The notes under the pieces were generated by a model. That model saw only the letters and a list, made by a program, of their open reading frames with translations. It was not told the DNA's origin and searched no databases. From NCBI GenBank assembly GCA_964404285.1, contig CAYOJK010000042.1, forward strand, positions 1 through 9,145: 9,145 bases of DNA. Direction: 5' to 3'. Both the position numbers and the translations under genes were made by a program. Origin of the DNA: JBASEY01 sp964404285. GTDB taxonomy: Bacteria; CSSED10-310. This document shows, one piece after another, positions 1-6,576 of the stretch (position 1 is its first letter; each line of letters starts with the position of its first letter).

Positions 1-29
1 TTTATAATTGATATACCACGTGTTCCCAT
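1..29 (-). CDS. 5' end of a leftward gene, function unknown (partial)
   Basis: Read on the minus strand, an ATG at 29-27 follows a near-perfect Shine-Dalgarno AGGAGGT (42-36) at a spacing of six bases. The visible codons give MGTRGISII before the window ends. This is too little to assign a family. The opening MGTRGI resembles the start of some glycosyltransferases of polysaccharide loci (the MGTRGIP type), and a flippase lies next door. However, the following residues are SII, not the expected PAxYGG, so I do not make that call. The ribosome binding site is the main reason to believe the gene is real. It is divergent from the flippase gene. Confidence 0.6.
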
Positions 30-59
30 TCTATTACCTCCTAAATAGGGTTGAATCTA

Positions 60-88
60 AAAATATCAGAGTTGCTTAATTTGTGCAA
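60..88 (-). promoter_or_regulatory. Possible sigma70-type promoter for the left-edge gene
   Basis: On the minus strand a -35-like TTGCAC (88-83) and a -10-like TATTTT (65-60) are separated by exactly 17 bases. This would start transcription about 25-30 bases before the ATG at 29. Neither hexamer is a strong match (TTG plus poor second half; TAT and the final T). The spacing and position support it more than the sequence does. Confidence 0.3.
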
Positions 89-90
89 CT
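70..90. repeat. Inverted repeat AGTTGC-N9-GCAACT, possible operator
   Basis: The six-base arms 70-75 (AGTTGC) and 85-90 (GCAACT) are perfect inverted complements around a nine-base AT-rich centre. The repeat overlaps the proposed -35 and spacer of the leftward promoter, which is where a repressor site would lie. It could also be a chance hairpin. Confidence 0.35.
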
Positions 91-118
91 ACACTGTTTT
101 TAAAGGAAAACGCAGGTA

Positions 119-157
119 ATGGTAAAGAGTGAATACGCCAAATGGCGCGTCTTCTAA
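119..157 (+). CDS. Leader-peptide-like mini-ORF (12 residues)
   Basis: ATG at 119 opens a reading frame encoding MVKSEYAKWRVF and stopping at TAA 155-157. A weak AAGGA lies about eleven bases upstream and an AGGT directly abuts the start. What makes it notable is position: the stop codon straddles the end of the left arm and the loop of the hairpin at 150-165, which is followed by a T-run. That is the geometry of a transcription-attenuation leader. The peptide is not rich in any single amino acid, so no ligand can be inferred. It may be chance. Confidence 0.2.
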   Translation: MVKSEYAKWRVF

Positions 158-170
158 CCAGAAGATTTTT
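150..170 (+). terminator. Short hairpin plus T-run, terminator or attenuator
   Basis: A perfect six-base stem, TCTTCT (150-155) with AGAAGA (160-165), closes an AACC tetraloop and is followed by five T residues (166-170). A second hairpin, CGCC-AAAT-GGCG (136-147), lies just upstream. The stem is AT-rich and so weak for an intrinsic terminator. No rightward gene ends upstream of it in the window, so it would act on a leader transcript or small RNA that begins between about 45 and 130. Confidence 0.35.
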
Positions 171-398
171 GAAGGGATTGACTAGCAATCGATCACATGG
201 CAAACAGTGGAAACAAATTCAGGTAAAGAAATCGTAAGTTAAAAGCAGGACTGGATATTTAGAGATTGTTTGAAGATATTTAGGGAACTCATTGATTTGG
301 AGGCGCGGGTGATGAGCATAGGCTGATTGGACGAGGTTAGAGGTAAAAAACGTGGGTTGATCTGGAGAAAAGTACATGAATCAGGTATATGCGTTCTG

Positions 399-1676
399 AT
401 GAGCAACCCGTATCGATCGACAGTTCTAGTTACATTTGGAAATATCTTGGTCAAAGTGTTTGCATTTCTGGCCACGGTGATATTGATGCGTGGTTTGTCA
501 CCAGCCGGGTTCGGATATGTCATGACGATGGTGACATTGATGAGTATTCTTCATGTCGTAATGGATTTTGGTTCCGGAAGCACACTGCTTAAAATATTTC
601 CAACATTGAAGGCATCCGGAATGATTCAGGACATCGATGATCTATTGAGTTCGACGTTGTTCATACGAATCATTATCGGTGTGCCGATCTTTTTTGTTGG
701 TTTAGTTTTCTCAAGATCATTGGCCTTGCTTTTATTAAAAAATGCTGACCTCTGGATGGTTGTTGTCATGACTTTTGCCGGTGGTTTAGCAGGATCTGGT
801 CATCAGTTTTTTCAGGTGGTTTTTCAAGCTGATGAAGCGTTTTGGAAACTTGTGGCGACCCAACTTGTGGATGCTGTTTTCAAAATGTTGGGGGCAGCAG
901 TCGTTGTTTATCTTTTAGTTGAGACAGGTGTTTTTGCCGGTGTAACCGTATATGCATTGGCGCCTTTTTTGGCAGCAGTGATGGTATATGTGATTTGGGG
1001 GCAGGATATGCCCAAACCGCATATTATTCGAAAAACGCATATCGACATGTTTTTGCGTTTCAATGCCTGGTATATGGTCAGCGCGGTCAGTTTGATGATA
1101 TTCATGAATTTTGATTTGTTGATTCTGGCAGTCGCTCGGCCGGCGGAAGAGGTCGGCTATTATGGTTCGGCAATCCGATTGGGCTCTATCTTGTTTTTAC
1201 TTGTTCAAGCTATCAATACGGTTTTGATGCCACATGTCGGCAAAATTACCCGACCGGATGCCATGTTGGCGTTTTACCGAAAAGCGAATCAGCGAACACT
1301 GCTAGTCACTATTTTGATCTTTCCAACCGTATTTCTCGGGCCCTGGTTGATTCGCTGGATTGCCGGCGCAAACTATTTACCGGCAACATCTATTTGGTAT
1401 TGGGTTGCACTCGACCATATCCTTCAGTTGTTGTTTACCCCTATGATGGTTGTTTTATTTGGCCTCAATAGACCCCGATTTCTAGCCATGTATGTCGTTG
1501 TCCAAATGGTCTTGAATATTATCGGTGATCTTTTGGTGGTATCCCGTTATGGCGCGGTTGGAGTCGTTGTGGTTACCCTGTTGATTCGTGGTCTGCTTGG
1601 TTTGATTGTCACATTCCAGGTATTGCATGGATTGAAGCACAAACCCGGGTTCATGCACTCCATACAAAATCAATGA
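399..1676 (+). CDS. Polysaccharide flippase, Wzx/MviN-like (MOP superfamily)
   Basis: This predicted integral membrane protein of 425 residues has about twelve hydrophobic segments. The first starts near residue 9 and is followed by the family-like 'LMRGLSPAGFGYVM' loop; the middle carries EVGYYGSAIRL (a typical xVGxYxxAxRL motif of polysaccharide exporters). By family it would flip lipid-linked sugar units across the inner membrane. The frame is open back to TTG 327 and that start would add 24 charged residues of no evident homology. ATG 399 is preferred because it puts the first membrane helix close to the N terminus. It also overlaps the stop of a mini-ORF (376-399) that has a GGAG site, so translation could be coupled. 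The stop overlaps the next gene by ATGA. The substrate cannot be told from sequence; O-antigen, capsule or exopolysaccharide repeat units are all possible. Confidence 0.8.
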   Translation: MSNPYRSTVLVTFGNILVKVFAFLATVILMRGLSPAGFGYVMTMVTLMSILHVVMDFGSGSTLLKIFPTLKASGMIQDIDDLLSSTLFIRIIIGVPIFFVGLVFSRSLALLLLKNADLWMVVVMTFAGGLAGSGHQFFQVVFQADEAFWKLVATQLVDAVFKMLGAAVVVYLLVETGVFAGVTVYALAPFLAAVMVYVIWGQDMPKPHIIRKTHIDMFLRFNAWYMVSAVSLMIFMNFDLLILAVARPAEEVGYYGSAIRLGSILFLLVQAINTVLMPHVGKITRPDAMLAFYRKANQRTLLVTILIFPTVFLGPWLIRWIAGANYLPATSIWYWVALDHILQLLFTPMMVVLFGLNRPRFLAMYVVVQMVLNIIGDLLVVSRYGAVGVVVVTLLIRGLLGLIVTFQVLHGLKHKPGFMHSIQNQ

Positions 1677-2203
1677 ATGGTGTATTGATGGATAAGGCGT
1701 TAATACAAGGGTTTGGCCCGATTTCCAGACCCGATGCCACGCGATTGATTTTAGGTACGATTCCCGGTCGGGAATCACTGGAGAAGGGTCAGTATTACGC
1801 GTATTCTCGGAATGCCTTCTGGTTTATTATTGAATCGCTGCTGTCCGATGAGTCGGTGTCGGATTACAGTTTTCGTAAAAAACTGTTGATTCAAGCCAAA
1901 ATCGCTTTATGGGATGTTTTAAAGGAAGCGAACAGGCTAGGAAGTTTGGATTCTTCGATTGTTCCGGAAAGCATTGTTGTGAATGATTTCAACTGGTTTT
2001 TTTCTGAGCATTCTCATGTCGAACAGGTGTTTTTCAATGGAAAGAACGCAGAAAAATTGTTTACAAAACATGTTTTACCATTTATCTCACTGGGTAGGCG
2101 ATTAAGTTTCATCAGTTTGCCGTCGACAAGTCCGGCAAACGCAAGATTGACGCCAAGCAAGAAATTATCGGCTTGGAAGGCGCTAATGAATTATGGGGTG
2201 TAG
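1673..2203 (+). CDS. Hypoxanthine/uracil DNA glycosylase, UDG superfamily (family 6-like)
   Basis: The 176-residue product matches the DNA-deoxyinosine (hypoxanthine) glycosylase branch of the Mug/UDG superfamily. Visible landmarks are GFGPISRPDATRLILGTIPG (residues 13-32; the GxxPG active-site loop is 28-32), YYAYSRNAFW (41-50), IALWDVL (77-83), FFNGKNA (120-126) and LPSTSPANA (149-157). Asn47 in the YxRNxFW motif occupies the place of the catalytic Asn described for the Methanosarcina enzyme. Such enzymes remove deaminated bases from DNA to begin base-excision repair. The start ATG overlaps the flippase stop (ATGA), which implies coupled translation; an in-frame ATG at 1688 would give a product five residues shorter and still keep every motif. 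Its length is normal for a single-domain glycosylase. Exact base preference (hypoxanthine versus uracil) is inferred from family resemblance only. Confidence 0.8.
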   Translation: MNGVLMDKALIQGFGPISRPDATRLILGTIPGRESLEKGQYYAYSRNAFWFIIESLLSDESVSDYSFRKKLLIQAKIALWDVLKEANRLGSLDSSIVPESIVVNDFNWFFSEHSHVEQVFFNGKNAEKLFTKHVLPFISLGRRLSFISLPSTSPANARLTPSKKLSAWKALMNYGV

Positions 2204-2256
2204 AGCTTGCCCAGTAAAAACGGTTTTGCCGACAGGCGCAGTCTCTTGATAAGGGA

Positions 2257-5200
2257 TTAATTCTCGACAGACAAAGGTTCTTCAATTTTTTCCATTAATG
2301 CATCTTGTTCGATTTCTGTAATATGTTGTTCCAGGTCGATAATGGCTTTCTTGACCGTTTTTAATATTCGTTTACTTTTAAAAGCGTATCTAAGCGGGAA
2401 AAAGCGTAACCGTCGGTATAGGCTCGAGTAGTTTGACTTAAACGTTTTCATTGCGCTGAGTTCTCTGGAATCACCATGTTCTGCAAGACATTTGATAACC
2501 CAGGCTTGAAGGTCCAGATCATTTATAAAGATTTTTTTGAGAGTATTGTCGGCTAAGGTAAGGCTCTGACTCAGAAAAACTCTGCCTTTTCTATCATCGA
2601 TAAAGGCCAGGGTTTCGACAATTTGTTTTCGCAAGTTTGGTTCATTCATAAACAGTTGGATCAGGTCATTTACAGCATGTGTGCCGGACGGTTCACGCAT
2701 TGCTAAGATTGCAAGGTTTCTAACATCTTCATCCGGGTCTTTGAGAAGGGTTCTAGCTATTTCTAACGTTAACGGGTGACGGGCATTCATCAGAACGGTA
2801 ATTATTTCTTTTCGGACACGTTGATCCGAATCGCGGGCAGCCAATCTGAATATAGGGGGAGCGTCTTTGTGCTGGATTTTTGCCAAGACTCCCAGGGCAT
2901 TTCGGACACGATAAAACGCTTGGTCAATCATTTCCCGGATATTGTCATGGCGTCGCGGAAAATATTCCCGATCACTCAAAACGCTTAAATGGTGTATAAT
3001 AACGGATCCGGACAGTTCTGAGTTAGCAGCCAGGATATCGAACGCGCGATTTCTCTCCCGCCTAGAACCAGTTTCAAAGACGTTCAACAGCAACACGACC
3101 ACTTCTTCGGTTTTTAGCATCTTCAGTAAGCTGATAGCACGTTTAACGATGGAATGCGTATCTTTTCCCAGTTGGCGAATCAAATAGTTGATGGTGTCTT
3201 GGGATGACGCTTTTATAAATACTTTATCAAAAGCATCAATTTTAAATGTCAGAAATCGGCGTGAAGGGTGCAGAGCGAGTTTATCGGCTGTGTTTCTGAT
3301 GCTGGTCATGATATCCAGCGCCATGGTTAAATTGCCGCTAATGATAATCTTACACAGAAGCAAACCGATTGTTTCGGCAATCTGCAGTGACAGGTCCGGA
3401 TCTGTTTCAATATTTTCCAGGTGATTGGAGATTTTATCCATTATTTTTCGCAAACTGGAATCTTTATGTCGGACAACAGCTAATTCTGTAATAGGCTGGA
3501 TGATTTCCAGTGCGGCATATCTTTCATCAATATTATCGGAATCAAACTTATTCAACGTTCGATCGATGACACGTCGGCTAACGCTCCAGGACAATCGTTC
3601 CTGGACTTCCGATGATTCAAGAATCACGCGTTGAAGAAAACCCGGGTCCAGAGAAACGATCATTTCCGCTAGAGATTGTCGATATTCCGGATATTGTTCG
3701 ATTTCTCCCGACAAAATCCGTTTAAACAATGCTCCGATTTCTTCATTTGAAATATCCGTGAAAACTCCGCCGCTGCCGACACGTGAAGCGATTTCGTTGA
3801 GAAGAAGAATTTCGGCGCTTCGTCCGGTGCCATAGACCAAACGGTCTGTTGTCGTGCTGAATCCACCACCGGCAATAAATCCGCCGATACCGGTTCCGGC
3901 TCCCAGACCTTCTCCGGGTCCGCTGCCGTAGCCAGTGGAACCTCCTTCTGCATTTTCGTCATAGCCGTAGCCAGCGCTACCATCGCCTGCGCCATCGCCT
4001 GTGCCATCGCCTGTGCCGGAACCTTTGCCCCTGCTTCCAATGACAAGAGTGTCCTCGGAGTCCAATTCTTCATCTATACTCAGCCTGGCATCTCCGAACC
4101 CCTTACCGCTTCCCGGACCCTGCCCGTCACCCGGACCCTGTCCGTCACCCGGACCCTTTCCTGGACCAAGCCCCGGCCCCATACCAGGAGTGCCGGCGCG
4201 GACAATTTCTTCGTCGGATCCAATGACGCCATATCTAAATTGATCGAGGATAATATGTTCGACACCGTGGTTTTGAAGAAACCCTCTGGGTCCGCCTTGA
4301 TCATTGATATAGGAGATTCCATGATCGAATAATTTGATCAAGGCCTCAAACTCTTTCGGGGTTACACCGGGGCGAAACATGATACTGGATATTCCGCGAG
4401 TTTCTAAAATCTCGACAAAATTCGTAAGCAACCGATCATCTGTTTTGGCGCGGATTTCATTCACCAGCAGTGTTCCTGCCAGTTGAGTGATAACGAGCAT
4501 TTTGCGACTGGCCATCATTTCTTCGATAGTCAGAAGGCTTCCTTCAAATAAGTTTTTCAAGCCGGGATGTCCTTGGGGATACATTGACAGGGCTCTAATC
4601 GCGAAAATGATTTTTCTCAGTAACGTCTCCGCTTGCCGTTGAATCATGGCATCTGTCAGCTTGCCGGCTGCGCTGGTCATGTCAGGCTCACCAAATTTTT
4701 TGGACCGTATAACGGCTCCTAATGCCAGGTTTTCAATGGTGGCTTCAGCCGGCTCGAGTTCATACAACCCATCGTCATTAGACGAAAAATCAAGTTCTTC
4801 CAAAACTTTGATCAAAACAGGAAAAGAATGGGGAGGCATTTCATCGCGATCAAAAATCACCTTGAACGTTTCCATGTCTTTATCACGCCAGACAATAGCT
4901 AAAATTTGAAGCAGCGATATTTTTAACGGTGCGTGGCCCATCTGAGAAATATGTTCATCAACCAGTGTCACAATTTGAAGCCATACATTGAAAACAGCTT
5001 GTAAATAAATAATTTTTTCAGAAGTAAAATCACTTAATTCATGAAAAATCGAGAGATATTTTCGAAATATTACCGATGATTCCAATTTTTGCCAAAAAGA
5101 TTGGTATCCAGTTTTTCCCAAATAGCGAAGCAGTGCCGCTTGATCGATAATCGTGATGAATATCCCGTTTTCCGCTTCCCATTTGAAACCTTGATCAGCA

Positions 5201-5355
5201 ATAGATTCGTAGAGCTCAATAATCGCTTCAGGGGTCGATTTCTTGATATAGTTGAATATGTATTCACGGCGCTTGTGGGCATCGCTTATTCGCGTCAGCC
5301 CGCTTCTCAAATCAATTAATATCTGAGATTCCTGAGATTGTATGTTTTTATCCAT
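2257..5355 (-). CDS. Large HEAT-repeat protein with glycine-rich central linker
   Basis: The 1032-residue product has no signal peptide or membrane helix, so it is probably cytoplasmic. Residues 1-190 are helical and unrecognised. Residues about 240-345 resemble a module seen in deltaproteobacterial HEAT and HD-domain proteins: a helix with the YPQGHP motif (259-264), a TLLVNE strand region and a late 'RGISSIMFRPGVTPKEFEALIKLF' type end. Residues 391-498 are almost purely Gly, Asp, Pro, Gln, Ser and Thr. Residues about 560-960 are alpha-helical repeats; the clearest HEAT units lie at 815-925, with VRKEIITVL and VRNLAILAM helices. The C-terminal 50 residues are basic, then acidic. HEAT solenoids usually bind partner proteins; no catalytic motif is seen. 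The ribosome binding site is poor (AGAGAGAG about seven bases upstream). The gene is monocistronic and convergent with the glycosylase. Its function is unknown. Confidence 0.85.
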   Translation of the reverse strand: MDKNIQSQESQILIDLRSGLTRISDAHKRREYIFNYIKKSTPEAIIELYESIADQGFKWEAENGIFITIIDQAALLRYLGKTGYQSFWQKLESSVIFRKYLSIFHELSDFTSEKIIYLQAVFNVWLQIVTLVDEHISQMGHAPLKISLLQILAIVWRDKDMETFKVIFDRDEMPPHSFPVLIKVLEELDFSSNDDGLYELEPAEATIENLALGAVIRSKKFGEPDMTSAAGKLTDAMIQRQAETLLRKIIFAIRALSMYPQGHPGLKNLFEGSLLTIEEMMASRKMLVITQLAGTLLVNEIRAKTDDRLLTNFVEILETRGISSIMFRPGVTPKEFEALIKLFDHGISYINDQGGPRGFLQNHGVEHIILDQFRYGVIGSDEEIVRAGTPGMGPGLGPGKGPGDGQGPGDGQGPGSGKGFGDARLSIDEELDSEDTLVIGSRGKGSGTGDGTGDGAGDGSAGYGYDENAEGGSTGYGSGPGEGLGAGTGIGGFIAGGGFSTTTDRLVYGTGRSAEILLLNEIASRVGSGGVFTDISNEEIGALFKRILSGEIEQYPEYRQSLAEMIVSLDPGFLQRVILESSEVQERLSWSVSRRVIDRTLNKFDSDNIDERYAALEIIQPITELAVVRHKDSSLRKIMDKISNHLENIETDPDLSLQIAETIGLLLCKIIISGNLTMALDIMTSIRNTADKLALHPSRRFLTFKIDAFDKVFIKASSQDTINYLIRQLGKDTHSIVKRAISLLKMLKTEEVVVLLLNVFETGSRRERNRAFDILAANSELSGSVIIHHLSVLSDREYFPRRHDNIREMIDQAFYRVRNALGVLAKIQHKDAPPIFRLAARDSDQRVRKEIITVLMNARHPLTLEIARTLLKDPDEDVRNLAILAMREPSGTHAVNDLIQLFMNEPNLRKQIVETLAFIDDRKGRVFLSQSLTLADNTLKKIFINDLDLQAWVIKCLAEHGDSRELSAMKTFKSNYSSLYRRLRFFPLRYAFKSKRILKTVKKAIIDLEQHITEIEQDALMEKIEEPLSVEN
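3980..4015 (-). repeat. Three 12-bp tandem units in the linker of the HEAT protein gene
   Basis: Plus-strand units CCATCGCCTGCG (3980-3991) and CCATCGCCTGTG (3992-4003 and 4004-4015) are nearly identical. On the coding strand they give repeated Gly-Asp-Gly-(Thr/Ala) tetrapeptides. In-frame units of this kind can expand or contract by slippage without breaking the reading frame. Confidence 0.85.
4112..4165 (-). repeat. Three 18-bp tandem units in the linker of the HEAT protein gene
   Basis: Units begin at 4112, 4130 and 4148 with CCCGGACCCT. The first two differ at one base and the third is diverged in its second half. The coding strand gives GPGDGQ, GPGDGQ and GPGSGK. Like the 12-bp array these preserve frame, and they are locally much richer in G+C than the rest of the gene. 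Confidence 0.85.
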
Positions 5356-5417
5356 TTGGGGCTCTCTCTTTGAACAACTATTGAATTATTAGGTCAACTG
5401 TCCTTAACTTTGCAGTA

Positions 5418-5446
5418 AAGATAGCACTTTTGGATTTTAAGATCAA
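5418..5446 (-). promoter_or_regulatory. Possible sigma70-type promoter for the HEAT-repeat gene
   Basis: On the minus strand TTGATC (5446-5441) and TATCTT (5423-5418) are 17 bases apart, each with four of six consensus positions. Transcription would start near 5411 and leave an untranslated leader of about 55 bases before the ATG at 5355. One arm of an inverted repeat, CAACCTAT (5444-5451) with ATAGGTTG (5479-5486), overlaps the -35 element. Confidence 0.35.
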
Positions 5447-5493
5447 CCTATCATTTCATTGTTTCTTATCTTTGTTTTATAGGTTGAGGTAAA

Positions 5494-5571
5494 GTGACAG
5501 AGGAATACCAAGACGATATTGACAGGATTGAAAAATCAATACGCTTTGTCTATAACTGCTTGATGACGTGA
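5494..5571 (+). CDS. Possible 25-residue small ORF upstream of the barrel gene
   Basis: A GTG start at 5494 sits four bases after GAGG (5486-5489), and the frame runs 25 codons to TGA 5569-5571. The peptide begins MTEEYQDDIDRIEKS, is acidic then mixed and looks helix-forming. It has no signal or known motif. In the +1 frame immediately after it the sequence is open (DALIELRHWMKGVK) straight into the barrel gene, so a one-base indel may have broken a longer ORF. It could be a leader peptide, a decayed gene or chance. The spacing of the ribosome site is short. Confidence 0.25.
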   Translation: MTEEYQDDIDRIEKSIRFVYNCLMT

Positions 5572-5611
5572 TGCTTTGATTGAATTGCGACATTGGATGA
5601 AAGGAGTAAAA

Positions 5612-6556
5612 ATGAAAACCAGATTGTTAGTTTTAGCGCTGTTGATCATGGGAATTTGTTGCTTGGTTTTGCAAGCTGCAGAAGAAGAAGAAAAATTACC
5701 GGAGTTCGAGACGGAACATCGTAATTGGAAGCTGGCTGGTATTGTTTCGGGAAGTCTAAATGTTATCCAATTCAGTGATTGGCAAGCAGGTGGTTCCGAC
5801 ACGGTGACAATGAACAGCCGCGGTGAATTCTGGGCCGTCAGGTCAACAAAACGGTTTGAATGGAAAAACAGGCTTCGATCGGAGTTTGGAATCAGCAAGA
5901 CCAATGGCGAAAGTTTTCGCAATTCGACGGATAGTCTCAAATTGGATTCGCGGTTTGAACGAAAATTCAATGCAAAAGCAAAAGCATACTGTAGAGGTTA
6001 TCTGGAAACACATTTAGCAAAACAATATGTCTATTTCGACACGCCGACCGATATCATTCTGGATGGCGATAAAACCTATAACAATATCGAAAAATTCAGA
6101 ATTTCACGTGGGTTCGATCCCATCCAGTTGGAGCAAGGAATAGGTATTGGGTACACGCTCTACCAAACTGAAGACAAATCCACGGAAATCACGATTATGT
6201 CCGGTCTGGGCGCCCGGCAAATGATTACGGATTCGTATCGTATCTCCGACGATATCGAAGCCTCCCCAGTCGTTGAATTTCATACCGTTAAAGATGACTC
6301 AGAATTCGGTTTCGAAGTGGTGTTGGACACGCTGTTAACGTTTAACAAACATGCAAAATTTACCTCTTTTGCTGTGTTGTTCTATGGACTTGACGATAAT
6401 TTTTGGCGGATACGCTGGGATAACTCCCTGGAAGTCACATTGAGCAAACATGTCGGTCTGGGCCTGACTGCCGATGTCATTTACGATGAATCGGTGTTCG
6501 ATGGAACTCAATACAAAACAGGCACACTGCTGACACTCAGTTATCGGGTTTTTTAA
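5612..6556 (+). CDS. Outer-membrane beta-barrel protein, DUF3078-like
   Basis: The 314-residue product starts with a clear Sec signal peptide: MKTR, then a hydrophobic core (residues 5-20) and a probable cleavage after Ala22 in VLQA-AEEEE. The mature protein has the DUF3078-type opening 'FSDWQAGGSDTVTMNSRGEF' (54-73), followed by alternating aromatic/polar strands such as RFEWKNRLRSEFGISKT and YCRGYLETHL. It ends in TLLTLSYRVF, and a terminal Phe is the usual signal for the BAM assembly machinery. The start is chosen at 5612 because AAGGAG (5601-5606) precedes it and it places the signal peptide at the N terminus; the open frame back to TTG 5576 would put charged residues ahead of the signal. 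It is the first gene of a probable three-gene cluster. Its role is unknown; family members are mostly uncharacterised barrels. Confidence 0.75.
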   Translation: MKTRLLVLALLIMGICCLVLQAAEEEEKLPEFETEHRNWKLAGIVSGSLNVIQFSDWQAGGSDTVTMNSRGEFWAVRSTKRFEWKNRLRSEFGISKTNGESFRNSTDSLKLDSRFERKFNAKAKAYCRGYLETHLAKQYVYFDTPTDIILDGDKTYNNIEKFRISRGFDPIQLEQGIGIGYTLYQTEDKSTEITIMSGLGARQMITDSYRISDDIEASPVVEFHTVKDDSEFGFEVVLDTLLTFNKHAKFTSFAVLFYGLDDNFWRIRWDNSLEVTLSKHVGLGLTADVIYDESVFDGTQYKTGTLLTLSYRVF

Positions 6557-6576
6557 CCTCTTGTATAGAGCAAAAA

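Larger units (their letters stand above)
43..398. other. Divergent intergenic/control region
   Basis: This stretch separates the leftward partial gene from the rightward flippase. It holds an inverted repeat (70-90), a plausible minus-strand promoter (60-88), a 12-codon leader-like ORF (119-157), a small hairpin at 136-147 and a hairpin with a T-run at 150-170. Further mini-ORFs with ribosome binding sites lie at 312-326 and 376-399. I see no convincing tRNA, known riboswitch consensus or full-length gene. The ORFs crossing it on the minus strand are shadows. Confidence 0.6.

Noticed and set aside
1..29. Left-edge gene as a DUF1972-type glycosyltransferase from its MGTRGI start
   Set aside because: The next residues (SII) do not continue with the PAxYGGFET motif, and nine residues are too few.
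91..170. Cyclic-di-GMP (GEMM) or other known riboswitch
   Set aside because: The conserved GEMM core bases and the paired P1 are not found; only two short local hairpins are seen.
178..206. TTGACT (178-183) as a -35 for the flippase
   Set aside because: No acceptable -10 hexamer occurs 16-18 bases downstream (the sequence there is CAAACA).
324..326. TGA read as selenocysteine or reassigned codon (also TGA 8996-8998)
   Set aside because: Neither TGA sits in a redox motif and no SECIS-like hairpin is evident just downstream. The flippase appears to end at a TGA that overlaps the next start, so TGA seems to be a normal stop here.
239..523. 94-codon minus-strand ORF across the flippase start
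   Set aside because: Mostly antisense to the flippase, without a motif or ribosome site.
2204..2256. Bidirectional terminator between the convergent glycosylase and HEAT genes
   Set aside because: Only a tiny AAAAC-G-GTTTT palindrome (2217-2227) and a three-base GCC/GGC stem are present, which is not enough for an intrinsic terminator.
3669..4073. 134-codon minus-strand ORF in another frame of the HEAT gene
   Set aside because: Its Ala-Gln-Ala-Met repeats are the frame-shifted reading of the 12-bp array; the 1032-residue frame explains the region.
4001..4243. Plus-strand ORF with striking Pro-rich repeats (PSPGPCPSPGP)
   Set aside because: It is the antisense reading of the Gly/Pro-rich linker of the HEAT protein gene; it has no ribosome site and the repeat belongs to the long minus-strand frame.
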